Part shown: piece by piece, positions 1 to 9,333 of the stretch
How the letters are laid out: every line of letters begins with the position of its first letter
Position numbering within the stretch: position 1 is the first letter of the stretch
Assembly (NCBI GenBank): GCA_040902445.1
Contig: JBBDXJ010000150.1
Span: 1 to 31,495 of the forward strand
Reading direction: 5' to 3'
DNA: 31,495 nucleotides
Origin: Chryseosolibacter sp040902445
GTDB taxonomy: Bacteria > Bacteroidota > Bacteroidia > Cytophagales > Cyclobacteriaceae
Notes under the pieces: generated by a model
The model's database searches: none
Seen by the model: only the letters and a program-made list of their open reading frames with translations
Told to the model about the DNA's origin: nothing
Translations under genes and position numbers: made by a program

Positions 1-2854
1 CAAAAGATTGGTAGCTCACAAATTTTTTCTTCATGGAAGGTATCTGCCCGATCAATTCATCACGGCTATAGGCAAAAGTAAGTGTATCACCGATGTAATA
101 ATGGAAGATCGGATCGATGGATCCATTATTATCAAAATCTTTGTACAGCATGCGAGCAGGGTGTTCGGCGTCGACATGATAGGGATTATTCAAACCAAAA
201 TTTCCCAGAACAAAATCAATGTCGCCGTCAGCATCAAAATCGTTAGCCTCGATGGAAAGCCACCACCCGGAAGTTTTTTCTTTGATGGCATCTTTTTTCA
301 AATTTAATCTTCTCCCCTGGTCATTGATATAAACACCTACTTCCATCCATTCCCCTACTACGACCAGGTCTACAAGATCATCGTTGTTTATTTTGGCAAA
401 CTGCGCATCTGTTACCATTCCCGGGCTTGCCAACGCCGGACAATATTCGTCGGTCACATCTGCAAATTTTCCCTTTCCCGTATTTTTTAAAAGATAACTG
501 CGCGGTGCCAACGGATATTTACCGGGAACTGACCTGCCTCCGACGAATAAGTCGATCAGGCCATCGTCATTAAAATCACCTGATGTAACGGAAGAGCCAC
601 TGGTGAGCATTATGGGCAAAGCATCGGCATCGTGTTTGAAATTTCCTCTGCCATCGTTTATGTACAATCTGTCCTGCAATTCGGCAGCGCTTTCCTGAAA
701 TTCATTTCCACCGCTCACAATGTACAGATCCTGATCTCCGTCTCCATCCGCATCCAGGAAAATAGCATCCTTGTCATTCAATGACTTACTTTCCGGAAGT
801 GAAGTTTTTGGTGCAGCCACAAATGTTCCATTAGCCAATAGTTTATACAAACGGCTTTGACTGCCTTTACAGGCTGCCATGAACAGATCCTCCAGTCCAT
901 CGTTATTAATGTCGCCCCTGATAATTTTCGGACTTGAAGTTGAAATACTGTTGGGGATCATCCGGTCGCGCTTAAAATCCAAAAGATTGGCGGGGGCTTC
1001 CGCGAATTCTATTCCCAGGTTTCCAGGGTCTTCGGAGAAAATTTGCCCTTGAGAGATTTTTTGCGCTTTGGCTTTCGTTGCGTCTTTTTGAGAAAGTATA
1101 AGTGTCCTATTCGCGCCCGCATTGTACAAGGTCTGAATCGAAGAATCGGTCCAGATCACGTGCAGACTATCGATGGTGTTGGTTTTGCCCAATCCGAAAA
1201 CAAGTTCATAATCTACAGAAGATTGATAACCCCGGACGGGAATCATTTCCTGGTGTTGTTTACTTGTTCCCTGATACAGAATTACTTTTGTACCAGTGCC
1301 AAAAGTATTTTTATCACTGCCGCGTAGTCTGACTTTCAGGAAATTATTCTTGTTAAGCGTTTCACTGTTATTCCGGAAAACGCTGGCTTCTTCATTGGTA
1401 TGGCAGATGATCATGTCAATGTCGCCATCATTATCGAGATCACCATAGGCCGCCGCATTTGAGACGGTGTTGTCGTCACTACCCCACGCATCAGCAGTCT
1501 TGGTAAAGGTCAGGTCGCCATTGTTCTTATATAAGTAATTCTGAGAAGCTATCGGAGGCATCCTGTTGATGAGGTCGAGCAGCGCTACATTTTTATTCGA
1601 TTGTTGGTTATTTACTCTCTCACCTACCATGTAAGTTAAAAAGTCCATGTCGAGGTAATTCCGCATGTATCCGTTGGTGACCATGATGTCTTTCCAGCCA
1701 TCGTTGTCATAGTCTGCGGCGAGCACTGCCCAACTCCAGTCGGTGTTGGAAATTCCGGCCAGTTGTCCGATCTCGCTAAAGTATCCGTTGCCCTGGTTGA
1801 GGTGCAGCATGTTGCGCATGGTCTGCGGGAAGAAACCTTCGGCCAGAAGTTCGCGGTACTTTTCGTAATTCTCAGGGCCAAGGATCATTTTCTGATTGTA
1901 GCTGTTTTCCGGAAGCATGTCCAGGGTGATGATATCGGAGTTCAGATCATTGTTAATGTCTGCACCGTCAGCTCCCATTGAAAAGAGAGAAACGTGTCCG
2001 AAATGGTCCTTTAAAGATTCTTTAAATGTGCCGTCCTGCTGATTGACATAAAAGTAGTCTTCCTCGCTGTAATCGTTGCTGACATAAATATCCAGCCATC
2101 CATCATTATTGGCATCGGTTACTGTCACACCCAAACCGAATCCCAGAACATTGCTGATAATACCTGCGCTGTCAGAAACATCTTTAAAAACATCTCCATC
2201 GTTCCTGAACAGTTTATCTCCAAAGTTTTTGTCCTTCCGCTTTTTAAAGTTGCCGGTAATCCTGCTGAACCCCGCGTATTCCTGTATGGAGTGGTTCAGA
2301 AGATACATGTCAAGATCGCCATCGCGGTCATAATCAAAGAAAGAGGCTTGCGTGGAGTAGCCAGGATCCGCTAATCCGAATTTGTCAGCCTGTTCGCTGA
2401 AAGTAAGGTCGCCGTTGTTTATAAAGAGAAGATTTCTCCTTCTGTCGGGATCATTCGCTGCTGATCTGCAAATGTAAATATCCAGGAAGCCATCACCGTT
2501 TACGTCCGCCATGGTCGTACCGGTATTCCACAGACCGGCAGCTGCAACGCCTGCCTGCTCTGTAACATCCTCAAATTCCCAATTTCCCTGATTGATATAA
2601 AGTTTACTGGCCATCATATTGCCGGTAAAATAAATATCGGGAAGGCTGTCATTATTGACATCTCCGATTGCCACGCCACCTCCCTGGTAGTAGTAACCAT
2701 AGGTAAGCACGTTGAATTCCTCCGATTCCCTGACGAGGTTTTTGAATTTAATGCCGGTGTCGCCGGAGGATAACTCCGAAAAGAGCTTGAGGTCGGTTTC
2801 GGTTTGGCAGGATAAAAGTGTAGTTGACAACCAAAGTAAATAAATCCAACGCAC
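1..2854 (-). CDS. VCBS/FG-GAP repeat lipoprotein with ASPIC/UnbV domain (3' end outside window)
   Basis: About 951 codons are visible, and the frame is still open at base 1, so the C-terminus is missing. The frame is closed upstream by a TGA at about 2876-2878. The only usable start I see is GTG at 2854, giving a signal peptide that ends in the lipobox LLSC (Cys16), so this is probably a surface or outer-membrane lipoprotein. The protein is full of calcium-binding-like FG-GAP/VCBS units such as DVNNDSLPDIYF, DVNGDGFLDIYI and DYDRDGDLDMY. An ASPIC/UnbV-like segment lies at about 1420-1140 (FLKVRLRGSDKNTFGTG through VFGLGKTNTIDSLHVIW), followed by more FG-GAP units. Proteins of this type commonly sit beside SusC/SusD pairs in Bacteroidota; their exact role is unsettled. 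It follows SusD on the same strand but behind a strong terminator, so it may have its own promoter. Family assignment is firm; function is inferred from context. Confidence 0.88.
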   Translation of the reverse strand, partial: MRWIYLLWLSTTLLSCQTETDLKLFSELSSGDTGIKFKNLVRESEEFNVLTYGYYYQGGGVAIGDVNNDSLPDIYFTGNMMASKLYINQGNWEFEDVTEQAGVAAAGLWNTGTTMADVNGDGFLDIYICRSAANDPDRRRNLLFINNGDLTFSEQADKFGLADPGYSTQASFFDYDRDGDLDMYLLNHSIQEYAGFSRITGNFKKRKDKNFGDKLFRNDGDVFKDVSDSAGIISNVLGFGLGVTVTDANNDGWLDIYVSNDYSEEDYFYVNQQDGTFKESLKDHFGHVSLFSMGADGADINNDLNSDIITLDMLPENSYNQKMILGPENYEKYRELLAEGFFPQTMRNMLHLNQGNGYFSEIGQLAGISNTDWSWAVLAADYDNDGWKDIMVTNGYMRNYLDMDFLTYMVGERVNNQQSNKNVALLDLINRMPPIASQNYLYKNNGDLTFTKTADAWGSDDNTVSNAAAYGDLDNDGDIDMIICHTNEEASVFRNNSETLNKNNFLKVRLRGSDKNTFGTGTKVILYQGTSKQHQEMIPVRGYQSSVDYELVFGLGKTNTIDSLHVIWTDSSIQTLYNAGANRTLILSQKDATKAKAQKISQGQIFSEDPGNLGIEFAEAPANLLDFKRDRMIPNSISTSSPKIIRGDINNDGLEDLFMAACKGSQSRLYKLLANGTFVAAPKTSLPESKSLNDKDAIFLDADGDGDQDLYIVSGGNEFQESAAELQDRLYINDGRGNFKHDADALPIMLTSGSSVTSGDFNDDGLIDLFVGGRSVPGKYPLAPRSYLLKNTGKGKFADVTDEYCPALASPGMVTDAQFAKINNDDLVDLVVVGEWMEVGVYINDQGRRLNLKKDAIKEKTSGWWLSIEANDFDADGDIDFVLGNFGLNNPYHVDAEHPARMLYKDFDNNGSIDPIFHYYIGDTLTFAYSRDELIGQIPSMKKKFVSYQSF

Positions 2855-2894
2855 AGCATTTAGGTTTAATTGGGATCAAAGATAAAATTAAAAC

Positions 2895-2925
2895 AAAAGA
2901 GGCTGTCTTTGGACAGCCTCTTTTT
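2895..2925 (-). terminator. Intrinsic terminator after the SusD gene
   Basis: A perfect 9-bp stem (GAGGCTGTC at 2899-2907 and GACAGCCTC at 2912-2920) has a 4-nt loop. Read on the minus strand it ends in TTTTGTTTT, so it can stop transcription from susC-susD about 50 nt after the SusD stop codon. The plus strand also carries a T-run after the stem, so it could work in both directions. It lies between SusD and the downstream VCBS lipoprotein. Confidence 0.85.
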
Positions 2926-2971
2926 AAACATTGGGTATGAACCTGATTGAAAGGGCAGGCCAGAAGAGCTA

Positions 2972-4585
2972 CTAGGGCTTCTTATCCCACCACAGCCTTG
3001 TACTGTTCTTGTTGCCTCCCACCAGTTCCGGGAGTTTTTCCGCGGCCAGTACCGCTTCCCCGTTGGCAGTGTACTCGCCGGTTGCAAAGACAAGTCTCGA
3101 CATGGTTTGTTCCTTGGGAACATCCAGATTATCAGATGCGATCCGGGCAAAAGGTTTAGGATATTTTGTCCTTCTCAATTCGGCCCATGCCTCCCATCCG
3201 TCGGGATACAGGGCAATCCATTTTTGAGTGCTGATCTGCTCCAATTGTTTTTCTTTGGAGGCGGCGGTCATAAACTTGACCGTGATATCCGAAGAGGCCG
3301 GCGTAGCGTATGCGTCATTCACCGGAACAGGCGTATTGGTGCTCGCGATGTAGGCAGCCACATCGGCATCGGTAGCGGCTATCCTTGATTCTTTAAGGGA
3401 CATCTCAATACCTTTATTGTATAATTGTTCAGCAGTAAGACCACCACCCATGTTCCATGTTTCCAAGGCTCCTTCCGCGCGTAGAAAATAAACTTCGGAA
3501 GAACTCAGCACGCGCAACGGAGGGCCTGCAGCGCTTCCGCCTCTTCCCTGGTTAAGAAACATCTTTCCCATATCAGAGTGGGCGAGGTTTAGCGCACCTT
3601 GATTCAAATTAGCTTTGAGAATACCATTGCGAAGGCCCTCGTAAGGTTGGCCCGTGCCGTTCTTTACGAAGTTTTCAGTGGGGCTGAAGTAAATTTCTGT
3701 TCTGGGGTCATCAAAACCAACGAGAACACTTTCCATGAGCGCACTCATTCTGAATTCTCCCCAGTCAGTGATGATCCAATATGGATTCCTGGAATTAATA
3801 GTGGTCAACAGCATCGCGTCGTCGGCATTGGCTTGCATCACGCCATCGGCAACTGCCTTTTCGGCTTCTGTCTTTGCCAGGCCGGGTTCGACATATTTGA
3901 TCCTCATTGCCAACCGCAGTCTCAATGAATTAGCAAAGACTAACCATTTGTTTACATCGCCGGCGTAAAGCTGATCATGACCGACGAAGGCCTTGGCACC
4001 AGCGTTTGCCTTTAAGACCGCAACTGCTTCATCCAACTGAACAAAGAAATCCTTGTAAACGGATTCTTGCGTATCATAGTTGACAACCCTCTTACCATTT
4101 CCGAATTCGGAATAAATAATAGGTCCCCAGTAATCCGTTATCCGGTGATAAGCTTCCACCTTCCAGATCTTGATCATAGCATTTTCAACTGCCAGATTAT
4201 TCGTTTCGGTGTAATCTTCCACAAGTTTAATTACCGGTGCAGCTTGCTGGTAAAAATAGGTCCAGGCGCCATTCGACCAGTTTCCAACCTGCGTATGCCT
4301 GTCGGAGTCAAAATTTGTAGCTGTCGTCGCGAAATATTGAGAATATAGATCTGCAAACAAGCTTTGAGCCGTCTGGAATCCGGCGGTACTACCTCCGGGC
4401 GCTCCATATAACGCCCTACCCTGGGCGTTGGCAAACGCTTGTCCCAATAAGCCTGCATCCATTTTGGAAGCTAACAGCGCATTGGGTTGTGTATTCAGCT
4501 CTTCAAAATTTTCTGTACACGCATTGAAAGCCAAAGCGATAATGGACAATCCTAATGCGATCTTAAATATTTTCATGCGATTCAT
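2972..4585 (-). CDS. SusD/RagB-family nutrient-binding outer-membrane lipoprotein
   Basis: The protein has 537 aa. The N-terminal signal MNRMKIFKIALGLSIIALAF is followed by the lipobox FNAC with Cys23, so it is a lipoprotein. The mature start, CTENFEELNTQPNAL, is typical of the SusD-like_2 subgroup. The TPR-rich body continues to the usual C-terminal part (WEAWAELRRTKYPKPF). SusD proteins are the lids of SusC transporters in the outer membrane and bind glycans, peptides or other oligomers; this subgroup is often tied to non-starch substrates. The ATG lies 5 nt after the SusC stop, showing co-transcription. An alternative ATG is at codon 4. A terminator follows at 2895-2925. The gene looks intact; the substrate cannot be read from the sequence. 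Confidence 0.95.
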   Translation of the reverse strand: MNRMKIFKIALGLSIIALAFNACTENFEELNTQPNALLASKMDAGLLGQAFANAQGRALYGAPGGSTAGFQTAQSLFADLYSQYFATTATNFDSDRHTQVGNWSNGAWTYFYQQAAPVIKLVEDYTETNNLAVENAMIKIWKVEAYHRITDYWGPIIYSEFGNGKRVVNYDTQESVYKDFFVQLDEAVAVLKANAGAKAFVGHDQLYAGDVNKWLVFANSLRLRLAMRIKYVEPGLAKTEAEKAVADGVMQANADDAMLLTTINSRNPYWIITDWGEFRMSALMESVLVGFDDPRTEIYFSPTENFVKNGTGQPYEGLRNGILKANLNQGALNLAHSDMGKMFLNQGRGGSAAGPPLRVLSSSEVYFLRAEGALETWNMGGGLTAEQLYNKGIEMSLKESRIAATDADVAAYIASTNTPVPVNDAYATPASSDITVKFMTAASKEKQLEQISTQKWIALYPDGWEAWAELRRTKYPKPFARIASDNLDVPKEQTMSRLVFATGEYTANGEAVLAAEKLPELVGGNKNSTRLWWDKKP

Positions 4586-4590
4586 AATTT

Positions 4591-6930
4591 TTAAAATCCA
4601 AGATTCAAGTTAAATCCATAAGACCTTGCGGTTGGAGGACCAAAAGAGTCAAAACCTGCAAATGAAGCCGCGGTACCAGGCATGACATCGGGATCAATAT
4701 TATTCGCTTTGTTCGAAAAAAAGAACAGGTTCCTTCCGACAAAATTGATCGAAATTGTTTTGAAAGGTGTTTTGGTCAGTACAGTGGATGGAACGGTATA
4801 CCCGATCACCGCCTCTCTCATTCTCACATTGGAGGCCGAGACTACAAACGCTTCGCCGATGGGAGCATTTCTGCCACCCATATTTATCCAAAACAATTCA
4901 GCGCTGATAGGAATGTCGTTCGGCTGACCGTGATTCGGCTGTTCGACGCCCGCAATGATGTTGTCGATAATACCGGTCTCATGCTCGAAGAGATTTTCCC
5001 CGAATACCAGAGTACCGTCCCTGCCGGGAAGGGTTTCTTCGGTCAAACCGTCTGCGTAAAGAATGGCATTTGTTAACGATGCGATTGTGCCGCCGTGACG
5101 GATATCGACCGTGAAGCTGACGTTGAAGTTTTTGTAACTCAATGTGTTCACAATACCGCCGAGCCAGTCAGGGTTATTGTTCGCCACTCTAACAGTGGTC
5201 CCCGCTGTACGAACGGGAAGTCCATTGGCCCCTACGAGGACCCTTCCTTGATCATCTCTTACAAATCCCCTTGAGTAAATTTCACCAAACGGCTCGCCTT
5301 CTTTGATAACAAAACGGCGCAGAAAATCACTTGCGACACCAAGCTCTTTTATCTCGTTATGGATCTCTTTTACAACCGACTCATTTTTCGCAAAGTTTGC
5401 TGCGATTTCCCAGTTAACGGCACCGCTTCTGATCGGAGTGAATGTGATCATCGCCTCAAACCCGGTGTTTTGCACATCTCCACCGTTGGTGAAATAGCTC
5501 GTCGCTCCGGAACCAATAGGCAGGGTCAATGCGAACAACTGGTTAAGGGAGTTTGTTCTGTAATAGGTCAAATCAACGCCAAGCCGGTTGTCCATGAATC
5601 TCAAGTCCGTTCCAAACTCGAGCGATCTTGTCTCTTCTGGTAGAAGGGTTTCATTAGGCAAAACGGGACTGAGAGAAAGATATCCGCCCACACCACCGGC
5701 TGCGAAAGTCGCCAATCTCTCCAGTTGGAACGGACTCGTGTCGTTACCTACTTCGGCAAATGACGCGCGGAACTTCGCAAATGAGAACCATTGAGGGAAT
5801 GTGAACAACTCAGAGACAACAGCGTTTAGACCGACGGAAGGGTAAAAGAAAGACCATGCGTCTTTTGGCAGTGTGGAACTCCAGTCATTCCTCCCGGTTA
5901 CATCCAGAAACACAGCATTCTTCCATGACAACTGGCCGAAACCATACAGGGAATTAACGTCTCTTGGAGAGCCAACTCCATGCGTTGAACGCACCTGCTG
6001 TGTATTGCTCAGGGCGAAAAAATTGCGGACTGTAAGTGAAGTGAATGTATCCGAGGAGAGGCTGCTATTTCTGTTCCTCCTCGCGTTGCCGCCAAAGTTG
6101 ATGTTAAAACGGAAATTGTCATTGATACTCTTGTCATAGCTGATGAGGAAGTCGGTGTTAATCTCCATGCCTTCAGATTTAGCGATCGTGTACCGGCCAA
6201 AATCAGCAATAACGTAGCTATCGGCATATAACTTTGTCTCGGAATTACCGACATTGCGATCAATAGCTGCTCTGGCCAAAATGGTCAGGCCGTCTAACAA
6301 CTCATAGTTCAGTGAAGTGAATGCCAGCACGCGGTCGTCCTGGTTCTTACTTAAATTACGGTTGACCGTCCAGTAAGGATTAGCCCCTCCATTGGATCCG
6401 GGATTAAAATAATGTTGGCGTACAATTCCTGTGGAAGTAGTATACTCGTATTGCGAGATATCCTCCGTCCGGATATTCCTGGGCAACCTGAAAGCATGGC
6501 GGTCAGGGTTGGCAAAATTTTCCCCCTGCTGCAAAAGATTATCGATATCCTGACGGATATAGTTGATCTTTGAGTCGAGTGTTAACCGATCTGACAGCTT
6601 ATTGGTCAAACGCAAATTGATACTATGTCTGCCCAATTCATTTCCAGGTACAACCCCGGCCGCATCCGTAAAAGTGTAAGAGAAATAAGTCTGATTCTTA
6701 TCGTTTCCGCCGGATACACTCAAAGTTGTGGCCAGGTTATGACCTGTCTGGAAGAAATCCTTTACATTGTCGGGCTGCGGCGCATAAGGATAAGTCTCAC
6801 CGACCCTGGTAGGAGACCAATGTGCCACGGATGTTGATTCATCCATCGCGGGACCCCAGGAATATTCTGATGCCGGTATATAAACGCCGGCAAGACCCTG
6901 GCCATAGACGTTCTGATACTTGGTCAGCAT
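4591..6930 (-). CDS. SusC-like TonB-dependent transporter, C-terminal barrel fragment (frameshifted)
   Basis: This 779-aa frame holds most of the 22-strand outer-membrane barrel of a SusC/RagA transporter and ends in the aromatic terminus GFNLNLGF, as expected for BAM insertion. It opens with MLTKYQNVYGQG, which matches the conserved SusC stretch just after the plug (KYQNxYGQG), not a real N-terminus. The signal peptide, carboxypeptidase-like domain and plug lie in another frame at 6839-7675. The two frames join at about 6937-6939, where one surplus base in a 3-nt run (AAA on the minus strand) breaks the reading frame. Removing it gives a continuous protein of about 1027 aa, the normal SusC length. 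The ATG at 6930 is therefore the first Met of the shifted frame, not a true start. Either the gene is inactivated or the base is a sequencing or assembly error. Confidence 0.93.
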   Translation of the reverse strand: MLTKYQNVYGQGLAGVYIPASEYSWGPAMDESTSVAHWSPTRVGETYPYAPQPDNVKDFFQTGHNLATTLSVSGGNDKNQTYFSYTFTDAAGVVPGNELGRHSINLRLTNKLSDRLTLDSKINYIRQDIDNLLQQGENFANPDRHAFRLPRNIRTEDISQYEYTTSTGIVRQHYFNPGSNGGANPYWTVNRNLSKNQDDRVLAFTSLNYELLDGLTILARAAIDRNVGNSETKLYADSYVIADFGRYTIAKSEGMEINTDFLISYDKSINDNFRFNINFGGNARRNRNSSLSSDTFTSLTVRNFFALSNTQQVRSTHGVGSPRDVNSLYGFGQLSWKNAVFLDVTGRNDWSSTLPKDAWSFFYPSVGLNAVVSELFTFPQWFSFAKFRASFAEVGNDTSPFQLERLATFAAGGVGGYLSLSPVLPNETLLPEETRSLEFGTDLRFMDNRLGVDLTYYRTNSLNQLFALTLPIGSGATSYFTNGGDVQNTGFEAMITFTPIRSGAVNWEIAANFAKNESVVKEIHNEIKELGVASDFLRRFVIKEGEPFGEIYSRGFVRDDQGRVLVGANGLPVRTAGTTVRVANNNPDWLGGIVNTLSYKNFNVSFTVDIRHGGTIASLTNAILYADGLTEETLPGRDGTLVFGENLFEHETGIIDNIIAGVEQPNHGQPNDIPISAELFWINMGGRNAPIGEAFVVSASNVRMREAVIGYTVPSTVLTKTPFKTISINFVGRNLFFFSNKANNIDPDVMPGTAASFAGFDSFGPPTARSYGFNLNLGF

Positions 6931-7675
6931 GAGAGGTTTGGTCCATCATCAATGAAGTATTCAAATTGATTCTGAATCCCTGAGTGCCTTTTTTAGTAGT
7001 AACAATAATCGCCCCATTGTTGGCGCGGTTACCATAAAGGGCAGCAGCATTGGGTCCCTTCAAAACGTTGATACTTTCAACATCATCGGGGTTAAGGTTT
7101 GAAATACCACCTGCTGGCACACCATCCACAATATACAGGGGTTGGCTATCACCAGCGATGGATCGGTTCCCCCGGAGAAGTACACGACTGGCCGCGCCAA
7201 CACCGGCGCCTGATCTCGAAATACTTAAACCAGCAACCTTGCCAGACAGGGAATTCACGAGGTTGAGTTCGCGTGCCTGGGATAGTTCCTTTGCGCTTAC
7301 ATCCTGTACGGTGTAGGTCAGGGATTTCTTTTCCCTTTCCAAACCGAAAGCTGTAACCACAACTTCACCTAATTCCTCAATATCCTCGTTCATTTGAATG
7401 CTGATGTTCGTCTGGTTGCCAACAGTGATTTCCTGCGAGGCGAAACCGATAAACGAAACAACAAGAACAGAAGTATAGTCTGGTGCACTGACGGAGAATC
7501 TGCCGTCTGCATCGGTCGACGTACCGATGGTCGTTCCTTTCACAAGAACGGAAACGCCCGGCAATGGTGTCTCGTCAACTGATGAAGTCACCCTTCCTGA
7601 TACGGTCTGCTGCGCCATAACAGAGGCGCCTGCTATCAGGAAAAGGACCACGAATCCTAGTAAACGTTTTTTCAT
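6839..7675 (-). CDS. SusC-like TonB-dependent transporter, N-terminal fragment (signal, CarboxypepD_reg-like, plug)
   Basis: The ATG at 7675 gives a clean Sec signal (MKKRLLGFVVLFLIAGASVMAQ). A carboxypeptidase-regulatory-like beta-sandwich follows (about 22-100, TVSGRVTSSVDETPLPGVSV), then the TonB plug domain (about 110-230, with the SusC signature QPLYIVDGVP and GPNAAALYGNRANNGAIIVTT). After SLMMDQ the frame leaves the family sequence, and about 30 unrelated residues precede the stop at 6839. The true continuation is in the overlapping frame ending at 4591. Together with SusD this is the outer-membrane pump for a TonB-ExbBD-energised substrate. It is divergent from the LacI-type regulator, which is the obvious candidate to control it, although I cannot assign an operator. 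Confidence 0.93.
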   Translation of the reverse strand: MKKRLLGFVVLFLIAGASVMAQQTVSGRVTSSVDETPLPGVSVLVKGTTIGTSTDADGRFSVSAPDYTSVLVVSFIGFASQEITVGNQTNISIQMNEDIEELGEVVVTAFGLEREKKSLTYTVQDVSAKELSQARELNLVNSLSGKVAGLSISRSGAGVGAASRVLLRGNRSIAGDSQPLYIVDGVPAGGISNLNPDDVESINVLKGPNAAALYGNRANNGAIIVTTKKGTQGFRINLNTSLMMDQTSHADQVSERLWPGSCRRLYTGIRIFLGSRDG

Positions 7676-8036
7676 TTGTTTTTGGTGGGTTAGGTAAATA
7701 ATGATTTTGGATTAATAACATTATCGAACAGTTCGGATAATTTATCTCTTAAATCTAGGAGAAGTACGGAACAAAACCAAGAAAATTTTGGAAATGTACC
7801 CGAGCACAATCAAATTGTGCCCGGGAACGCAAAAATTCCAATTTTTTGATTGTCCGGAAAAAAAAACGTTCTTTAATAGAATTAAGTCCATGGTCGATAG
7901 TCCATGGTTGTGTGCAAGCTTGAACGTGTGTGCAGGAAATAAATCTTTAGAATAACCCCTGTTCCCATTGTCGTTGCTCACTATCGGCCATCGACTATGG
8001 ACCATGGACTATCGACTTTGAACCGACATTTCGGAT
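7676..8036. other. Divergent intergenic region between SusC and LacI-type genes
   Basis: These 361 nt hold no credible gene; an 87-aa minus-strand frame at 7742-8005 has no recognisable protein features. The region must contain the promoters for SusC (minus) and the regulator (plus). It is AT-rich near SusC (7680-7760) and carries CCATGG-rich inverted repeats at 7885-8016. I could not identify a convincing -33/-7 pair or a LacI-type operator. Confidence 0.6.
7885..8016. repeat. Inverted repeat pair built of CCATGG/GTCGATAG units
   Basis: GTCGATAGTCCATGGT at 7893-7908 is the exact reverse complement of ACCATGGACTATCGAC at 8001-8016 (16 bp, 92 nt apart). Within the left arm AGTCCATGGT occurs twice (7885-7894 and 7899-7908), and the right arm carries an imperfect second copy (ATCGACTATGGACC at 7990-8003). 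This looks like a mosaic intergenic repeat family. Because it lies between divergent promoters it could also act as a regulatory hairpin or operator cluster. Confidence 0.7.
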
Positions 8037-8057
8037 TTGTTACCGCATATTAATAAA

Positions 8058-9122
8058 GTGAATCCAAAAAATATAAGGATCAAGGACATTGCCAGGCTTG
8101 CCGGCGTCTCCAAAGGCACTGTCGACCGGGTATTGCACAAACGCGGCAGGGTTTCAGCAGAATCCTATCAAAAGGTAATGCAAGTGCTGGAAGAGATCGA
8201 CTATAAACCAAATCTGATTGCCCGTACCCTCAGCTCCAATAAAAATTACCGTATCATCGCACTGCTCCCCAATCCCGTCGCGGATGCCTATTGGGCCCAA
8301 ACCCGGGAAGGTATCCTCCAGGCAGAAACGGAATGGACACAATACAACATCACTATTGAAATTCTGGTTTTTGACCAATACAATAAAGAGTCATTTAAGG
8401 AAAAAGCGCAAGAAGCTTTTCTCTCTGCTCCCGATGGAATTGTAACAGCTCCCATCTTTTACGACGAAGCCCTTGTCTTCTTCGAACGCCTGAAAACCGA
8501 AAGTATACCCTATGTTTTATTCAACACGAATATCCCGGAGGTCAACCCATTGAGTTTTATCGGCCAGGATTTATTTCACAGTGGCAAAGTTGGGGCTGAA
8601 CTGATGTACCTCGGTCAGCACGAGGGCGGCAAACTGGCGGTGCTCCACCTCGATGAAGATATTCACAACTCGATACACCTGCTGGAAAAAGAACGCGGGT
8701 TCCGGGAATATTTTAAATCAAAAAACGGATTAACATTTGAAATTAATGAATTCAGCCTCAGACCGAATGAACCAGACTTTGAACGACAACTCAATACGTT
8801 GCTCAACGATCAGCAACTAAAAGGAATTTTTGTGAGTACATCCAAAGGAACTGCCGTGGTTGCCTCCTACCTGGAGAAAAATGGAAAACGAAAGATCAGG
8901 CTCATCGGTTATGATATTCTTGAAGACAACTTAAAATATTTGAAAGCGGGTACAATAGATTTCCTGATCAACCAGAATCCAAAACGGCAGGCGTTCCTCG
9001 CGATCAGCCACCTGGCCAACCATCTGATCTTTAAAAAGCAGGCACCTGAACGCGATCTGTTTCCCCTGGAAGTTATCACCCAGCAGAATCTGGATTCATA
9101 TCTGCATTCGGGAATTCATTGA
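8058..9122 (+). CDS. LacI/PurR-family transcriptional regulator with periplasmic-binding-protein-like sensor domain
   Basis: An N-terminal LacI helix-turn-helix (IRIKDIARLAGVSKGTVDRV, about residues 6-25) is followed by the hinge region and a type-1 periplasmic-binding fold. That fold includes ALLPNPVADAYWAQTREGIL, a ligand-pocket stretch and the late PBP motif LIGYDILEDN. I favour the GTG at 8058 because it puts the HTH at the very N-terminus. A TTG at 8037 in the same frame adds seven residues, and neither has a clear ribosome-binding site. Such regulators bind a sugar or related small molecule and usually repress neighbouring catabolic operons. The gene is divergent from SusC and lies upstream of the transporter and enzyme genes 9334-17017, so it may control both. 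Confidence 0.9.
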   Translation: MNPKNIRIKDIARLAGVSKGTVDRVLHKRGRVSAESYQKVMQVLEEIDYKPNLIARTLSSNKNYRIIALLPNPVADAYWAQTREGILQAETEWTQYNITIEILVFDQYNKESFKEKAQEAFLSAPDGIVTAPIFYDEALVFFERLKTESIPYVLFNTNIPEVNPLSFIGQDLFHSGKVGAELMYLGQHEGGKLAVLHLDEDIHNSIHLLEKERGFREYFKSKNGLTFEINEFSLRPNEPDFERQLNTLLNDQQLKGIFVSTSKGTAVVASYLEKNGKRKIRLIGYDILEDNLKYLKAGTIDFLINQNPKRQAFLAISHLANHLIFKKQAPERDLFPLEVITQQNLDSYLHSGIH

Positions 9123-9162
9123 TGGAAGGTACTAAGGACGAGGTGCGAAGAAGACGATTGGT

Positions 9163-9230
9163 CCATGGGCAGGATGTGCGGTGGGTGGTACAGACGCAGA
9201 ATCATACGTCTCGACGATGCAACCGCACCA
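9163..9230 (+). repeat. Diverged copy of the REP-like palindrome family
   Basis: CCATGGGCAGGATGTGCGG followed by GTGGTACAGACGCAGAATC matches, with substitutions, the reverse complement of the unit at 24289-24340 and the core at 14475-14506. The palindromic centre is decayed (GACGCAGAATCATACGTC). It occupies the gap between the regulator and the BASS transporter gene. Confidence 0.65.
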
Positions 9231-9333
9231 TGTCTCCCCAAGGTATTACCGGTCATCAATAAAGAATAACAATCTCACCAATTCCTGTTTTATTTGATTT
9301 TATTTTTGATCAACTTCCGACCAACTATTTGAA

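Noticed and set aside
7742..8005. 87-codon minus-strand open frame in the SusC-LacI gap
   Set aside because: Lies over the inverted repeats and probable promoters, with no signal, domain or codon pattern of a gene.
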